A stretch of DNA of 64,000 bases from Codonopsis lanceolata (GCA_013146195.2 CM028382.1:5490434-5554433), one strand, 5' to 3'; counted from the first letter of the stretch, positions 46,191 to 57,475 are shown. The notes: a model not told the origin generated them from the letters alone. Numbers and translations are program-made.

Positions 46191-46299
46191 GAGACAAAGT
46201 CAAAGCCACAACAAATCGGGAGCCAAGAAACTTGTCGTTACTCAATGGTAGGGAATCTCTGCATAAGCGATCTAGGTCGAGACCTATGCTCATTGCGTA

Positions 46300-47371
46300 C
46301 AGAAATTTAACGAAGGTGTTTTGTATGAAGTACATGAGGGTGAATCGGCGGCCATCGGTCTTGAGCTTTAGCGAGAGAGAGGTTCTCTTGTATGCCAGAG
46401 ATACTAGTGGATAACCCTTAGAAGGGATGCAGAGAAGTATGTTCGCGAATGTGACAAGTGCTAGAGATATGAGGACATACCAAGGCTTCCATCCACAATG
46501 CAAACCCCAGTTGTTGCGGCCTGCCCTTCGATATGTGGGGAATCGATTTGATCAGCCCATTCCCGCTAGCACAAGGCAAATACAAGTATGCAGTGGTCAC
46601 CATAGACTACTTTACTAAGTGGATCAAAGCAAAGCCCTTGGCTAAGATTTCAGAGGCCAATGTCATCAAGTTCGTCCATGATCAAGTATGGTGCCGGTTT
46701 GGCCTCCCTAGAGCAATCATCTGTGATCACGACACCCAGTTCTAGGACAAATTCACTACAGAGTGTGCCCGCTTGGGTGTCAAACACTGGCAGTCATCTG
46801 TGGCGTATCCACAGGGTAACGGCCAAGCAAGCCGGGAAACAAGCCGTCTGCGCTGCGAAAAGAAATTTGGAAGGGCGAGCAGAAAATGAAGTAGAAAGAA
46901 CTACCATCGTGCGGCGGTCGAGGAACCACTGTCCGAGGACCAACCGGGGAAACTCCGTTTGCACTCACATACGGATCTGAAGCTATGATCCCGGTAGAAA
47001 TGGCCTTGCCTAGCTATCGTGTATCACATTACAACGAGCATAACAATTAGCTTGCCCGAGCCATCGACTTAGACCTGCTCGAAGAAAGGAGGCTGGATGC
47101 ACGACTCAGGATGGTCAACTATAAGCAGAGAGCAAAGGCTCATCATGACAAAAGGGTTCGAGGTAGAGCTTTCTCAATCGGAGACCGGGTACTCAGGAAA
47201 GTTGAAGTAACAGGTCACCGGGCAGAATGGGGAAAACTATCTCCTAATTGGGAAGGACCTTTCCAAGTCACCGACATAGTCAAAGAGGGCACTTACACAC
47301 TTCGAAATCAAGAAGGAAAAACTTGAAGCATCCCTGGCATGCAGACCACCTGAAAAAATATTATCCTTAAG
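46300..47371 (+). pseudogene. Element D integrase
   Basis: The zinc-binding arm RRDAEKYVRECDKC is at 46420-46460. The core is open for 70 codons (46533-46745) with WGIDLISPFPLAQGKYKYAV, DYFTKWIKAKPLAKI and CRFGLPRAIICDHDTQF, ending in a TAG. The distal core (46750-47040) and C-terminal part follow in other frames. The C-terminal GPF-type segment includes NWEGPFQVTDIVKEGTYTL (47246-47300), and HPWHADHLKKYY-stop ends near 47371. DD-E integrase would insert the DNA copy. The stop and frameshifts make this copy inactive, but it is less decayed than the gypsy pol at 1-3558. Confidence 0.85.
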
Positions 47372-48260
47372 TCAAGGCACAAACGGGCAAGACCTCAGTC
47401 CTGTTGAAGGTCACTAATTATTGATCAATAAAAGGCAAGTTTTTCATATTTGCCCATTCAGATCATTCAGATTATTCAGTTGTTCAGTTGTCTATCATTT
47501 ACTGTTTTTGGAGTTGTTTGGCAAAATCTGCTCGCCTGGCGAACAGATGGGGCCATGCCCGGTCAACTGTCCTCAAACACCTTAGTATTAGTGAACTTAT
47601 CCTCACTATGGGTGAGATGCGGCCATGCCTAGGTTCACATACTAGGATGCTTGCCCAGGGCGATAGAGGCCATGCCTACAGGATAGCGGCTAACTACCTC
47701 GGATTCCTATAGTGACCGAGCAACACTGTTAGTCGTATATCTCCACGCCCAGTTGATATACTAGCAACCGCTTTGAGGTACCCACATCGAACAAGGGCTA
47801 GGCTCGGTTGTTAGTTGCTGCTCAGAGCTGGGCCTTGCCCTCTAGGCAATCTTCTGGAAGCTCGCCCATGACGATAGGGGCCCGGCCCACTCAAAGCCTT
47901 GGCCAAAACCAAGCATTCATACCTGGTATTTGTTCGGGTAACTCTTAAACTTAAGTAATAAGCTTGCTTCCTTAGCCTTATTATCTTCAAGTAGTTAGTT
48001 ACGAGTTCTTATACTCGGTTAATTCCATTTATTTATTTATGACTCGACATGTTTTTGGGGGAGCACCTGTACTTGTACTAATATATGACAGGAAAAATGT
48101 GCAAGTAAGAAAACAATCAGCGAGCAGAATCAGAAAGTCACTACAAGCAGGAGAAACAGTAGAAAAATATTCGCGGTTTTCCATTCATTAAAAATAAATA
48201 GTTACATGCAAAGTTAGAAATAATGGCGCGCAGGCCGAGTAAAAATAAATAAATCCTAGC
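47372..48260. mobile_element. Element D non-coding spacer between pol and antisense ORF
   Basis: No coding domain is seen. Short diverged copies of GGCCATGCC (47551, 47621, 47668) and CTCGCC-type blocks recur at irregular spacing. The spacer separates the sense pol from the converging antisense ORF. Confidence 0.5.
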
Positions 48261-48374
48261 CTAGGCCTGGTCGAGGGTATGCTCTTGAAGAGGTGGATTA
48301 GTCTGCTCTTGAAGGGATGGAGGATCTTGAAGCCGAGGCCCAACCGGCGGTCGGCATATTCTGAGGTTAAAAGC

Positions 48375-51364
48375 TTATGCGCTCTTCGGCCTTTTAGCAT
48401 CCTCCTCTGCCATCATTCGTGCAGCCTTCTCACCCTCCAGTGCATCAATCAGGGAGCACACATTTTCGACCGGAGGAGTAGGGGGACCCAAGGCTCGCGG
48501 CCAGCTTCCTTATCAGCCTTGGCCAAGGCTTCCAACTCCGAGTCAGTGTAGGGGACCAAGTGATGGGACTGACGAGCAGCATCGAGTAGACATCGGATAC
48601 AGCCCACTCCACAACCCCGCGGCCAGCGAGCAGTCGGAGGATATGGTTGGTGCCATGTGCAAAATAGGGCACAATGGCCTCATCCACAGCTTCATCGAAG
48701 GCAGCGGTGCTCTTGAAGTCATCCTCGAAGGCCTGGGATTTCTTATAGTCCTCCATAGCGGCCTCCTTGGCATCTTTCAGTTTTTGGAGCAACTCCTCTA
48801 TCCGCTTCCCATCCTTGATGGCCTGCATCTTCAGGGAGTCCCTCTCCACCTGCAAGTGTTCCCTTGCTTGGTTACCGCGGCCAGAGCAGTCTTCCCCTTC
48901 TCCAGTTCGGCCTGGTTTTTCTTCACCTGGCCAACCAACTCCGTTTTCGGCTGCTCGGGCGACTTCAAATTGCGTTCAAGCATTTCAGCCTCTTTCTTTT
49001 TAACCGCCGCAGTATTAGCTTCCAGTTGGTCGGCTAGAAGGGCCACCTGCTCACATTTCTCCTTCACCAAGCTCTTGTGAGCCCGGTGGTCAGCCTCCGC
49101 CTTTTTGCGAGCTTCCTTTTCTTCATTGTATCGATCATAGAGATTGGTACATGTGGAAGCAATCTGTGAGCAGAGGACAGATAATCAAAGCATGAAATAA
49201 AGAGGAAAAAGAAAGGCAAATTGCGAGCAAATACTTTACCTCACTCAGGCAGAGCCGTACATTCCCGACCAGGACGTGGCCGGCGGTACCACGGTCACTA
49301 GCAAGGTCATCGTGCAACGCCCTTTTGATGATACCCTTGCCCACCAAGCCCCCCGGGCTTCCGCGAGCATACAAGTTGATGCCCCTCAGTAATGGCACAT
49401 CCCTAGAAATCTCTTTGACCAAGGCGGGGCAGCGCTGGTGGTGGATGGCATCTGGAAACCGGCCTGCCTCCAAGTTGCAGGCCCACTTGGAATAGGGGCA
49501 GGGAGAACAGGACTAGGGCTTGAACCCCGGCGGCGGACATCCCGAGCAGGAGGAGGAGAAAGGCTTTTCTTCCTTTTCCCCTTCGCCTTGGCATCCTTGG
49601 CAGGGGGCACCACGGAGGTGTTAGTAGCGGTCGCGGCGTTATCACGTTATCAACAACAATCACCACGGACCTCTTTCGGCCGCGCGGTCTTTCTTGCGGA
49701 GAGGATGATGACCTTCTTGTAGGTACTTTTTGGCCCCGGGCTTGTGGCCTTGCCCAAGCCCGGTGTTTTCTTGGCGGGAGGACCGAATGGCACCTTAGGC
49801 AAGGCAACCGGCTCGTTAGCCTTTAGGTTGGTGCCCTCGGTTGCTGCGGCTTCCTCATCTTGACACACGGATTCTTCATCCCCGAAGCTTGAGAAAAAGC
49901 AAGCAGAATTACTCGCTACAAGCAAAAGATAACTAAAGCAAAAACAAAAGCATATTTTTAGCAGACAACCATCCCGATCTTCATAGACTGGCCGACAATT
50001 TGCACCCGGGCCCAGCCGTTGGCACTCAACGCACTCGCGCTTAAACATTTTTCTGTGGCAGTCATCCCAGTACGGATGAGGGCTCTCGGGCACATAAACC
50101 AAAAGGCGCTCCACGTCGGGGATCTTTGCCCGCATCACTCCGGCCAAGCAAAGATAGCGCAGATTACAGACTAGCTCTTTCCAATCAAGCAGAAATTGCT
50201 GGCTAACACGCTTCTCGTTTTCCTCGATCACACCAACGGCAGCCTTCAACGCCTTCAGTCGGGCAATCTCCCCCGAGCTGAAGTCTTGTTTAGAGGCCTT
50301 AGGAATCTTGATTTCGCTGGTCGCCGTAGGCGCGAAGGGCCAGCCGACCCGGGACTCGATGAATAGAACTCTCCTGTCCCAAGATTCCACCTTCCGGGGA
50401 CTTCGGACAGCAGCCTCAAGAAATTAGAGTTGGCCCTTACTCCGATTCTTCCTCCTGTGCTCGGGGCAAAGATAAACAACTTGCGAAGCAAGTACATGTC
50501 CGGCTCGAATCCTAGCAGCCGGCTTGCCACCATGAAGGCTGTAATGGCTCGGATGGTATTCAGCATCAGATCGCAGGGGATGGCCTTGGTTTCATGAAGA
50601 AAGTCCACTAGGAAAGGCTCCAGCGGAAGGTGTAGTCCGACGCGGAAAAAGTCTGCGAAAAATAAGAGCTCATTTCCCTGCTCGCGGGAGAGCTTAACAC
50701 CGGTGGGCACATCCATCTTACTCGCCCGATAATAAGCCGGGTCGACACCGAGGGACGTAAGCCAAGCGGTCACCTTGTCCGCCGTATCCAGTGTGGCCCA
50801 GTGAGCGGCGTACCGGCTCTCATCTGCGTTCACATACCACTCAGGCTCCTCCTCTTCCTCTTTTGCCTCCTCAACAACTTGATCGAGTGTGACCTCCACT
50901 CGAGAGCCACCGACCATGCTATAACAATGAGCGAGGGGAATATGGTCCCGGTCATCTGCTCCCTCCTCAGGAGTGGCCTCCACCTGAGTGCGACCCGTTT
51001 TCTTAAGGCGCCGGGAAAGTGGCATGTCATCCGCCTCGTCAGCATCCGAGGCCTCTCCAGCCACTTCTCCTTGCTCGGCCCTCACTTGTCCGGCAGAATT
51101 TTCAACATTGGCTGCCTGTGGGTCGAGGCCCTGTCCGACAGCAAAGCCACCAGTCACACTCTCTTCTCCAGAGCCTTCCTCGCTGGAAGAGTCAATTAAG
51201 TCAACTACGGGGGCGGTTACGCGCCTTTGAACCGTTGGCCCGGCCACGGATCTGGCTCCCTCATCCGACTCGTAGTCAACGGGAGGAGTTTTCTCGCTGC
51301 TTAGGGAGTCGTTCTTCCCGCCGTAGCTGAAGGCCTCGCGATCATTTTCAGAGACATCATACAT
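48375..51364 (-). pseudogene. Antisense accessory ORF of Tat element D (spliced, frameshifted)
   Basis: The minus strand carries a long gene inside the retrotransposon, opposite to pol. It starts MYDVSENDREAFSYGG (51364). An acidic N-terminal part of about 170 residues follows, then WYVNADESRYAAHWATLDTA and a globular region with LPLEPFLVDFLHETKAIPCD and LLGFEPDMYLLRKLFIF, similar to the plant Transposase_28 (putative gypsy-type transposon) family. A 1-bp shift near 50395 leads into a second long open part (50390-49650). The C-terminal half is coiled-coil rich (EQVALLADQLEANTAAVKKK; RIEELLQKLKDAKEAAMEDY) and ends at TAA 48375. Introns are likely at 49239-49164 (GTAAAG...CACAG) and near 49970-49890. 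Antisense accessory ORFs of this kind are known in Tat elements such as Grande and Retand. Their role is unknown. Confidence 0.75.
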
Positions 51365-52229
51365 CTACAAAGAGATCGAGGAAGAGGAGTATCAGTCTTC
51401 TGCCCGGGCCACTAACAAAGTAAAGAGGAAAAGAGATCATAAGTCTAGGTCCACCAAAGGGGCCAGGCCCGCCTAGCGAGCAAGACCATATGGTCTTTTC
51501 CTCGATCTCTACCTAGGGCGGTCCTACCCTCTTAAACCTTAACAGAAGCAGAAGAATATGAAGGGAGAAAGCCAAAAAACCCTCACTAAACCCAGAAAAA
51601 CCAGAAAAATCAAAAACAGAATGGGGAGAGTTCAAAAGCTTACTGTTGTTTCTGGGATGATACGTCTTCTCAAAGCAAATAATATGAGTCGATGTGAAGA
51701 CCACAAACGCCGAGGATTGAATGAATGCCGGAAACGGGTGAATGACTTCGCCAGAATCCTGGGAATAAGCAAGGCAGTAGTAGCAAAAACTCTCCAAAAA
51801 TTTCTCTCTCTAAAAGCTTGAGGGCAGTAAAAGAGAAAAGGGGAAGTAGGGTGTGCCTTTTATAGGCCGAGGCTGAATGGTTTTGGGGGGAAAAGGGACG
51901 GAGCCCGAAGCGACGCCTGGGAGTTGGCAGCCCATGATCACAACGCATTTAATGCGTCGTTTCGTGCTTCGTGCCCCATCAAGTCACCCCTACTTCTAAC
52001 GGCTCACGTGCTTCTGCCACCACTCGCCCGGTACGCCCTCATCAACAAGCTTCCTTCACATGCTCCAGGTGTATGCCACTAAGTTCCAGTGCCTTCTACA
52101 CACATGACTCCCGAAGTCTTTGCAATTTTCTTAAAATTCCCAAGTGTTGAAGCCCGCACGAGTATCCTTCAACCTGAACGCTCCCCGCTCCGAGCATGAA
52201 TACTCGCCAAACAAGGAGCTAGGGGCCAC
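51365..52229. mobile_element. Element D segment between antisense ORF and 3' LTR
   Basis: This likely contains the promoter and 5' leader of the antisense ORF, since it lies just upstream on the minus strand. A short open run (51558-51818, +) has a basic helix-like look but no family match. The end (52213-52229, AAGGAGCTAGGGGCCAC) is a plausible polypurine tract for the LTR at 52230. Confidence 0.5.
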
Positions 52230-53034
52230 TGATATGCCCGGCCCAAGCTGGGTCACGAGCAAGGCACGAGCTACGGTCACGTGCCAGTCACGAGCATGAC
52301 CAATGTGGGGCCCGCCCACCTAGCGGGCAAAATGATGGAATCACTATGCAGCGTGTAGTGAAGTTCCCGTCCAAACCTGGTCGGGCACAGGCCTTGCCTG
52401 TCCGACCAGGGGCCGTGTCCGGGCACCATACTCATGCCTAGCAAAGGAATCAGATTCATCTCTTCCAAACCTGGTCGAGCATTGGCCTTACCTGCTCGAC
52501 CAGGGGCTACCCCTTGAATCTACATTAACGTCAAGAGCAGTGCACATCAAGGAACCGGGCAGAGCCTTACTCGCTTGGGCATATATTGGGCAGGAAACAC
52601 CGGAGGCTTTCTCCTCAAGACAAGTCAAAGGTTTCCTTGTTTGAGCAAGATACTTACCATATCTGCTCCTAAATATACGCGGCCAGCCGCCTATCATGCC
52701 TAAAATCAAGGGATTCCCTCCTTGATTGATTGGGTATCTAAGGAAACTGAATCCTAGATGGATTCAACTACATCGAGGGCCTATAAATACCTCTCCATAA
52801 CCCATAACAAGGTACACACACTTTCTTGAGCCTCGTCACTCTGTCAATTTGCTTTTTGACACTTACACTTGATACTTACTCTCACACCGGAGGGGTTTCG
52901 CGAGGCCCTGCCTTGCACTTCCACTCAGGTTTCTTGTGATCTTTGACAGGCTCAAGGAAGGTGATTCAAGCCCAGATATCCTACTCAACTCACGGACGGC
53001 CCAAGCTGTGATTTTGCCACATCACTAACAATAT
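52230..53034 (+). mobile_element. 3' LTR of Tat/Retand-like element D (805 bp)
   Basis: It begins TGATATGCCCGGCCC after a purine-rich tract and ends GCCACATCA, giving terminal TGAT...ATCA. A TATA box (CTATAAATAC, 52780-52789) is followed about 30-50 bp later by a pyrimidine-rich leader. A unit with CCTGGTCGGGCACAGGCCTT is repeated in diverged form near 52378 and 52470. The five bases after it are CTAAC; the partner duplication would lie beyond the gap. Confidence 0.85.
52780..52789 (+). promoter_or_regulatory. TATA box of element D LTR
   Basis: CTATAAATAC lies 550 bp into the LTR, upstream of the presumed R-U5 part that begins near 52810. Confidence 0.75.
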
Positions 53035-53470
53035 TTTTTTTATATTTTTTGAATACCTATAGTATAATATGTGATTCACATGCTTAAAACCAAATTAATA
53101 ATTAGTTAAATCAATTAATAAGCTAGGGTCAATTGAAGAAATAAAGAAAATATTGTGAAATTATGAAGAAAAAAAGAAGAAAAGAAAAGTAAAATAAACT
53201 TACCGACGGTGACTCGGTGGAGTGGAGTTGTGGAGAGTCTGGAGAGTGGAGATTGCGTTTCCATCTTGGCAGGGGAGGGGGGCCTGGCCTGTTAGAACAA
53301 AAATGGAGGGAATTTGGTAAAAATAAAAGTGATCAACAACAACAAAAGGTGGACTGAATTTGTTAACTTCCAAGAGGCGGACTGACTGAGTAGCTTCTTC
53401 AGTTCTTCTTCTTAACTTGATGTGCACAGGACGGCTGATGGTGGACACACAGTAATCTCTCTCTCACTAC
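53035..53470. other. Unassigned AT-rich sequence
   Basis: No element terminus or domain is recognised. A 82-codon open run on the minus strand (53448-53203) has no family motif. Confidence 0.35.
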
Positions 53471-53632
53471 CCGACTTGTTTGAGTTTTTTCTTTAGAATA
53501 GGCCTAAAAATTTTGTTTTTTTTAAATAAAAGGTAGTACAGCTTTTTGGGGATTTGGGGCCCTAAAATTTGGGAAATTTTTGGGGGCCTGAGGCCATGGC
53601 CTTATTGGTCTTATGTAAGGGCCGGCCCTGCT
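53471..53632. mobile_element. Possible hAT-like terminus
   Basis: The sequence TTGGGGGCCTGAGGCC followed by GGGCCGGCCCTG (53620-53631) resembles the CAGGGCCGGCCC-type inverted terminus of a plant hAT group. Only one end is seen, and no transposase is attached. Confidence 0.35.
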
Positions 53633-53923
53633 CGGCTTGGCACGTGTTCGGCTTTTAAGTTAATATAATAATTTGACTCACCCCTCATCGAATGCATCGG
53701 TTGGAGACTAGGTGGAAGATCTTTAGTGTTGCATGGCATATATGAAATATACATGATTCAACACATATGAATTCACTATACTAATTTGTGACATTTCACT
53801 TAAAAAGTCCATTTCAAAACTACAATATTGAAAACATTTCAACTTTACCTTTCACATTTAATTTTACATATTAATTATGCTCAAACATTGTTTTAAATAT
53901 AATCAAATCTAATGCTAGTTATA
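53633..53923. other. Unassigned AT-rich sequence
   Basis: Nothing recognisable on either strand between the possible hAT end and the Stowaway-like element. Confidence 0.4.
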
Positions 53924-53925
53924 TA

Positions 53926-54402
53926 CTCCCTCCGTCTCAAAATAAATGAGGTTATAGGATTTCGAGAAAAAATTATACACATTTTGCCAAAATTACCCTT
54001 ATTAATCATTCTCTAAAAAAGTTGTCTAGCCTAGTGGTAACTAGCTATGGTGTAGAAATTTATTCCTAGTTCAATTTTTCCTAACAACAAATTACATATT
54101 TAAAAATATATAAATAAAGAGTATTTCGTGATGAAATGTTGTGTTGGGAAGGAAAAGCATTTGTCTCCAATGCATTGAGAATGATCCAAGGATTTAGAGA
54201 GAAAGTGGTATGAGTAATGAGTAATGATGTATTATTCAAACTTAGAGAAAAAGTAGGATGTTTTAAAGAGGGATGTTAAGAGGAAATCATGCAACTTATC
54301 AACAATAAGTGCACTTAAATAGGGGGTACGTCAGTCTTTTCATAAGACTTCTTAATCTGTGTACAAATTTCTAAAACGTCATTTATTTTGGGACGTAAGG
54401 AG
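53926..54402. mobile_element. Stowaway-like MITE
   Basis: The left end CTCCCTCCGTCTCAAAATAA and the right end, read in reverse complement, CTCCTTACGTCCCAAAATAA form terminal inverted repeats of about 24 bp. They are flanked by TA at 53924-53925 and 54403-54404. This is the standard signature of Tc1/mariner-derived Stowaway elements. At 477 bp it is longer than most of the family. It has no transposase and would have been moved by a mariner-like transposase in trans. Confidence 0.88.
54021..54100 (+). other. tRNA-like A-box/B-box sequence within the MITE
   Basis: CTAGCCTAGTGGTAACTAGC resembles a Pol III A box, and TAGTTCAATTT about 35 bases on resembles a weak B box. The layout is like the head of a tRNA-derived SINE. 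No cloverleaf and no clear SINE ends were found. Confidence 0.3.
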
Positions 54403-54536
54403 TATCCATTAATCATTACACTTTTCAAACATTGATATTTTGGATGAAACGAAAGAAATTCTTGTCAGCAAAAACCTTGTAGTATAATAAATTAGGAAAA
54501 AGAAAAGCATGCAATGATGTGTGAAAAAGTCTCATC

Positions 54537-56348
54537 TTTTTTTTTTATAAAAAACTAGATTTTATAAAAAGCAAATAAAGGAAATACAATCTAAAGGGGA
54601 CAACCAACATTACCCTTAAAGGGGAACAAAGGAGCCTTACCTTAGAAATAAAAGACTAAAACAAACAAGCGAAAAGATAAACCTAATTAAAACAAATAAA
54701 TAAATCTAAGAATTACGAAAATGAGGATGTTGCATGCGAAATCAAGTTGTTTGGTTAATGGCTGGAGCTGAAGGAGGTTTACGCTTATGTTTTCTATGAC
54801 TTGGGGTTTCAGATTAAAAGCTTCAAACTAAGAGTTGTCGTTGATCGGGTCTTCATCTTCAAAAGTTTGCAGAACTACAAATTTATTTGGGGAGATTATG
54901 TTCATAGATTCTTCTTGATGCATCTTCTCTGTAAAATCTTCATCAAATAGATCGCTTATGTCCGACATAGAGTTTGTGACACAACTAATTTTCAGATTTC
55001 CAATGTGTAGGCCTTCAACATCAAAGATAGGGGTTTGTCTGCTTGGAGAGGGGATGAATGGAGGGGAGTTTGGACTTAAACCTGATGCCTGAATTGGGGC
55101 TTGACTACTTAAAAGGGGATGGAGGGGCTGTTGTCTACCTGGGGAAGTTTATGACGAGGAATTGTTGTTGTTGAATGAACCTAAGCAGGATGGGAAAGTG
55201 TTGGCAGCTTGGTGCACAACCTTAGGGTTATTAAGCATGGGAGATGCTGCTTTGGCTGGCTGCGCAGCGCTTGCATTAACCTGGACATGAGGGTTAATTT
55301 CTTGAAGATCAACTATAACATGAGCTTGGTGTGCAACCGAGGAGTGATCACGCATGGGGTTGTTTCTTTGGCGGGCTGCATAACATTAGGTATAGAATCT
55401 GGCTGCACCCCATTAGGAATTTTCACCTTTTCAGCATTCTCGGTAGCCTGGACTGAAACCTTACCCTTGTCGGTCTTAGAGATGAAGAATGTACATGATT
55501 CCTTAGCGTGGCCTTGTTTGTGATAAACAGAGCAATACATAGGGAGACACTCCGCCTCAATTGGCTGCCAAAAACCTTCGACTGGACCACAATCTATCCA
55601 TATGCAACTAGGAATGGTTTTCAAGAGATCAACTTCAATGCAAATTCGCGCAACAATAGGCCTTGTCAGGTTGACAGTAGGAGAGTCAATTGTGATCGGT
55701 TTACCTATCAAGTTAGTCAAAGAAAATAGGGCATGCTTATTGAAAAGAAAAATTGGAAGGTTGGGAATAGCGAATCGAACCGGAGCTATCGGGCTCTCCA
55801 CATCAGGCCGAAAGGATGGAGTTCATTTAAATACTCGCATAGGGAAAGAGCCAACGAACCATTGATCCTTGATCCATAGGCATTGGAAATCCGCTTCGTG
55901 ATGAGTATGAATAAGGACATGCTTCTAATCTAGATGACTTAGGGAAACATTGGCCTTGAGCCCGAAGGTAAGGAAATCCTTGCGCATAGTATCCATTGAG
56001 GGTCGGCCATGAGAAAACTTACCAATAAGAGTGAGATGAAACGGTTTGGAGAGCAAGGCAATGATGTCTGGAGTAAGGCGCAAAGTTGGTTCTCCTTTAA
56101 ACGTGGAAGGAGGAATAATTAGGAGAGGATCTTGTGATGGGGAGGCAAAGGAAGACATAATAGAGGCGAAAGATTTCTTGGTGGTTGGAGAGGGAGGCAC
56201 CGGAGGAGGACCCTCGGTATCAACCGTGGCCTAACCAAGAAGAATCCCTACACAGCTAGCCCTAGAGAGAAAAGTCCAAGAGAGAAAATTTTTGGCAGCA
56301 ACATTATCCCCTTAAACATTAAACCCTAACTCTAACCTAATATGAAAA
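54537..56348 (-). mobile_element. ORF2-less LINE derivative with target duplications
   Basis: The insert is flanked by near-perfect 13-bp duplications, AAAAAGTCTCATC (54524-54536) and AAAAAGTGTCATC (56349-56361). The minus strand runs from 56348, through ORF1, directly into the LINE 3' UTR block (about 54640-54590, with GGCTCCTTTGTTCCCC) and a poly-A tail (poly-T at 54537-54547). The same 3' UTR closes the LINEs at 13616 and 12110. ORF2, with endonuclease and reverse transcriptase, is absent, so this copy needed enzymes from another LINE. Confidence 0.85.
54828..56200 (-). pseudogene. LINE ORF1 with DUF4283 and zinc knuckle
   Basis: The minus strand encodes a DUF4283-type N-terminal part (56200-55925: SKPFHLTLIGKFSHGRPSMD and DFLTFGLKANVSLSHLD). 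It continues past a stop into a second part (55801-55313) with VRFAIPNLPIFLFNKHALF, PIVARICIEVDLLKTIPSCI and the knuckle CSVYHKQGHAKESC. The second Cys of the C-x2-C pair is replaced by Tyr. A frameshift near 55340 leads to a Pro/Gln-rich tail that ends EDEDPINDNS at 54828. DUF4283 plus zinc knuckle is the RNA-binding ORF1 of plant L1-type LINEs. Three interruptions make it a pseudogene. Confidence 0.85.
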
Positions 56349-56361
56349 AAAAAGTGTCATC

Positions 56362-56930
56362 ATATGTTGCTTTTCCTCTTTCCCCTTATATATTATTGAA
56401 CAAGAAGATCAATTTTAATACCTATTTTAAAAGAGTATAATTTTCATCCACAAGAGGATCTCCCTACGTACCCATCTTGTACTATGAGAAGTAGCTTCGT
56501 CTTACACATTAAGATATGTACAACGGTTTCATAGAACATGTACTCAAATAGATAAAGAACTCCAAAGCAAGTCGCAAGTTCGAATTCACAACTTCGCATC
56601 AAGTCCTTGCCATCTACATTATAACTAGCCCCTTCCGTCTCAAATCCCCATATCTCTCAACTATCAAATCATCCACAGCAAGAGAGTTCAAATAATCCCT
56701 CGTCTCAGATTAGCAAAACTCACAAGACCCAAAACTGAAAACAGGTCAAGCATAGAGGCTAGAGGACCAGTTCAAGTGTAGTAAAGATGACCCAGGGTTG
56801 AATACATGTCATAGCTCAAATGCACTAGAGACCAATTATTCCCATTGAATAGCCCCTTCACTTTAGGAAGACAGGTGTGCATCCTCACAAAGGAGTAAAA
56901 GCAACTGTTTACCAAAGGGCAAAAAAATTA
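56362..56930. other. Unassigned intergenic sequence
   Basis: No coding domain or repeat terminus is recognised on either strand. Confidence 0.4.
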
Positions 56931-57053
56931 GGACGGTCTTACATATAATTTTTGTAAGACGGTTCCTCACTACCCGACTCATCGTGTGTTGATGGAATGA
57001 GCTGTGAGGGAGGTGGGGTTGCGTCTTACGAATTAAAATTTATAAGACCGACC
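56931..57053. mobile_element. Small palindromic MITE-like element
   Basis: The left arm GGTCTTACATATAATTTTTG with TAAGACGG and the right arm (reverse complement GGTCTTATAAATTTTAATTC with GTAAGACGC) form an inverted repeat of about 35 bp around a 50-bp centre. Each arm is also a small hairpin (GTCTTA...TAAGAC). No transposase, and no clear target duplication could be fixed. Confidence 0.6.
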
Positions 57054-57475
57054 ATCTTACAGAAAACTTACTCTTACCCAAAAAACAGGTCTCCGTTAGT
57101 TACAAATCTGCCAGTAACCAGACCTGGCAACCAGAGCCCTGAATGTAGTCAGCAACCAGAGCCCCCAGTGAACTACATCAATAACTACAGCGGCTAAGGT
57201 AGTAAAACTCCATGCAAATTCCAACTTCGTTAGACAAGAGCATCACCAATCACCATACCAATTTTGATTCATAAAAATTCAATGCCATCAAAAATATGTT
57301 ACCAAAGAAAGGATCAAGGTCTGAGAAGTGCACAATTGGATTTCTTGAGCTACACGTCCAAAATATCATAAACCCACACAAATGATATGACAAATAGATC
57401 GTAAACTTCAATCTCTCAACTAGCAAATCCGAAAACAGCAAAAACAAGAGGATTCAGAAAGGGGCCTAGTAGTCC

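Noticed and set aside
50801..51330. Plus-strand open frames of 80-132 codons opposite the antisense ORF
   Set aside because: They are shadows of the GC-rich coding sequence on the minus strand. The minus-strand frame has the long continuous domain structure and these have no recognisable motif.
51558..51821. An 87-codon basic frame that might be a bHLH or zinc-finger fragment
   Set aside because: The spacing of basic and hydrophobic residues does not complete a known domain. It lies upstream of the antisense ORF within a retrotransposon, where a leader is expected.
53203..53448. An 82-codon minus-strand frame near a gene-like AT-rich region
   Set aside because: No motif or codon pattern supports coding, and the surrounding sequence looks like transposon terminus and intergenic DNA.
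54021..54100. Possible tRNA gene
   Set aside because: Only A-box and weak B-box resemblance is present. No anticodon arm, acceptor stem or cloverleaf could be drawn.
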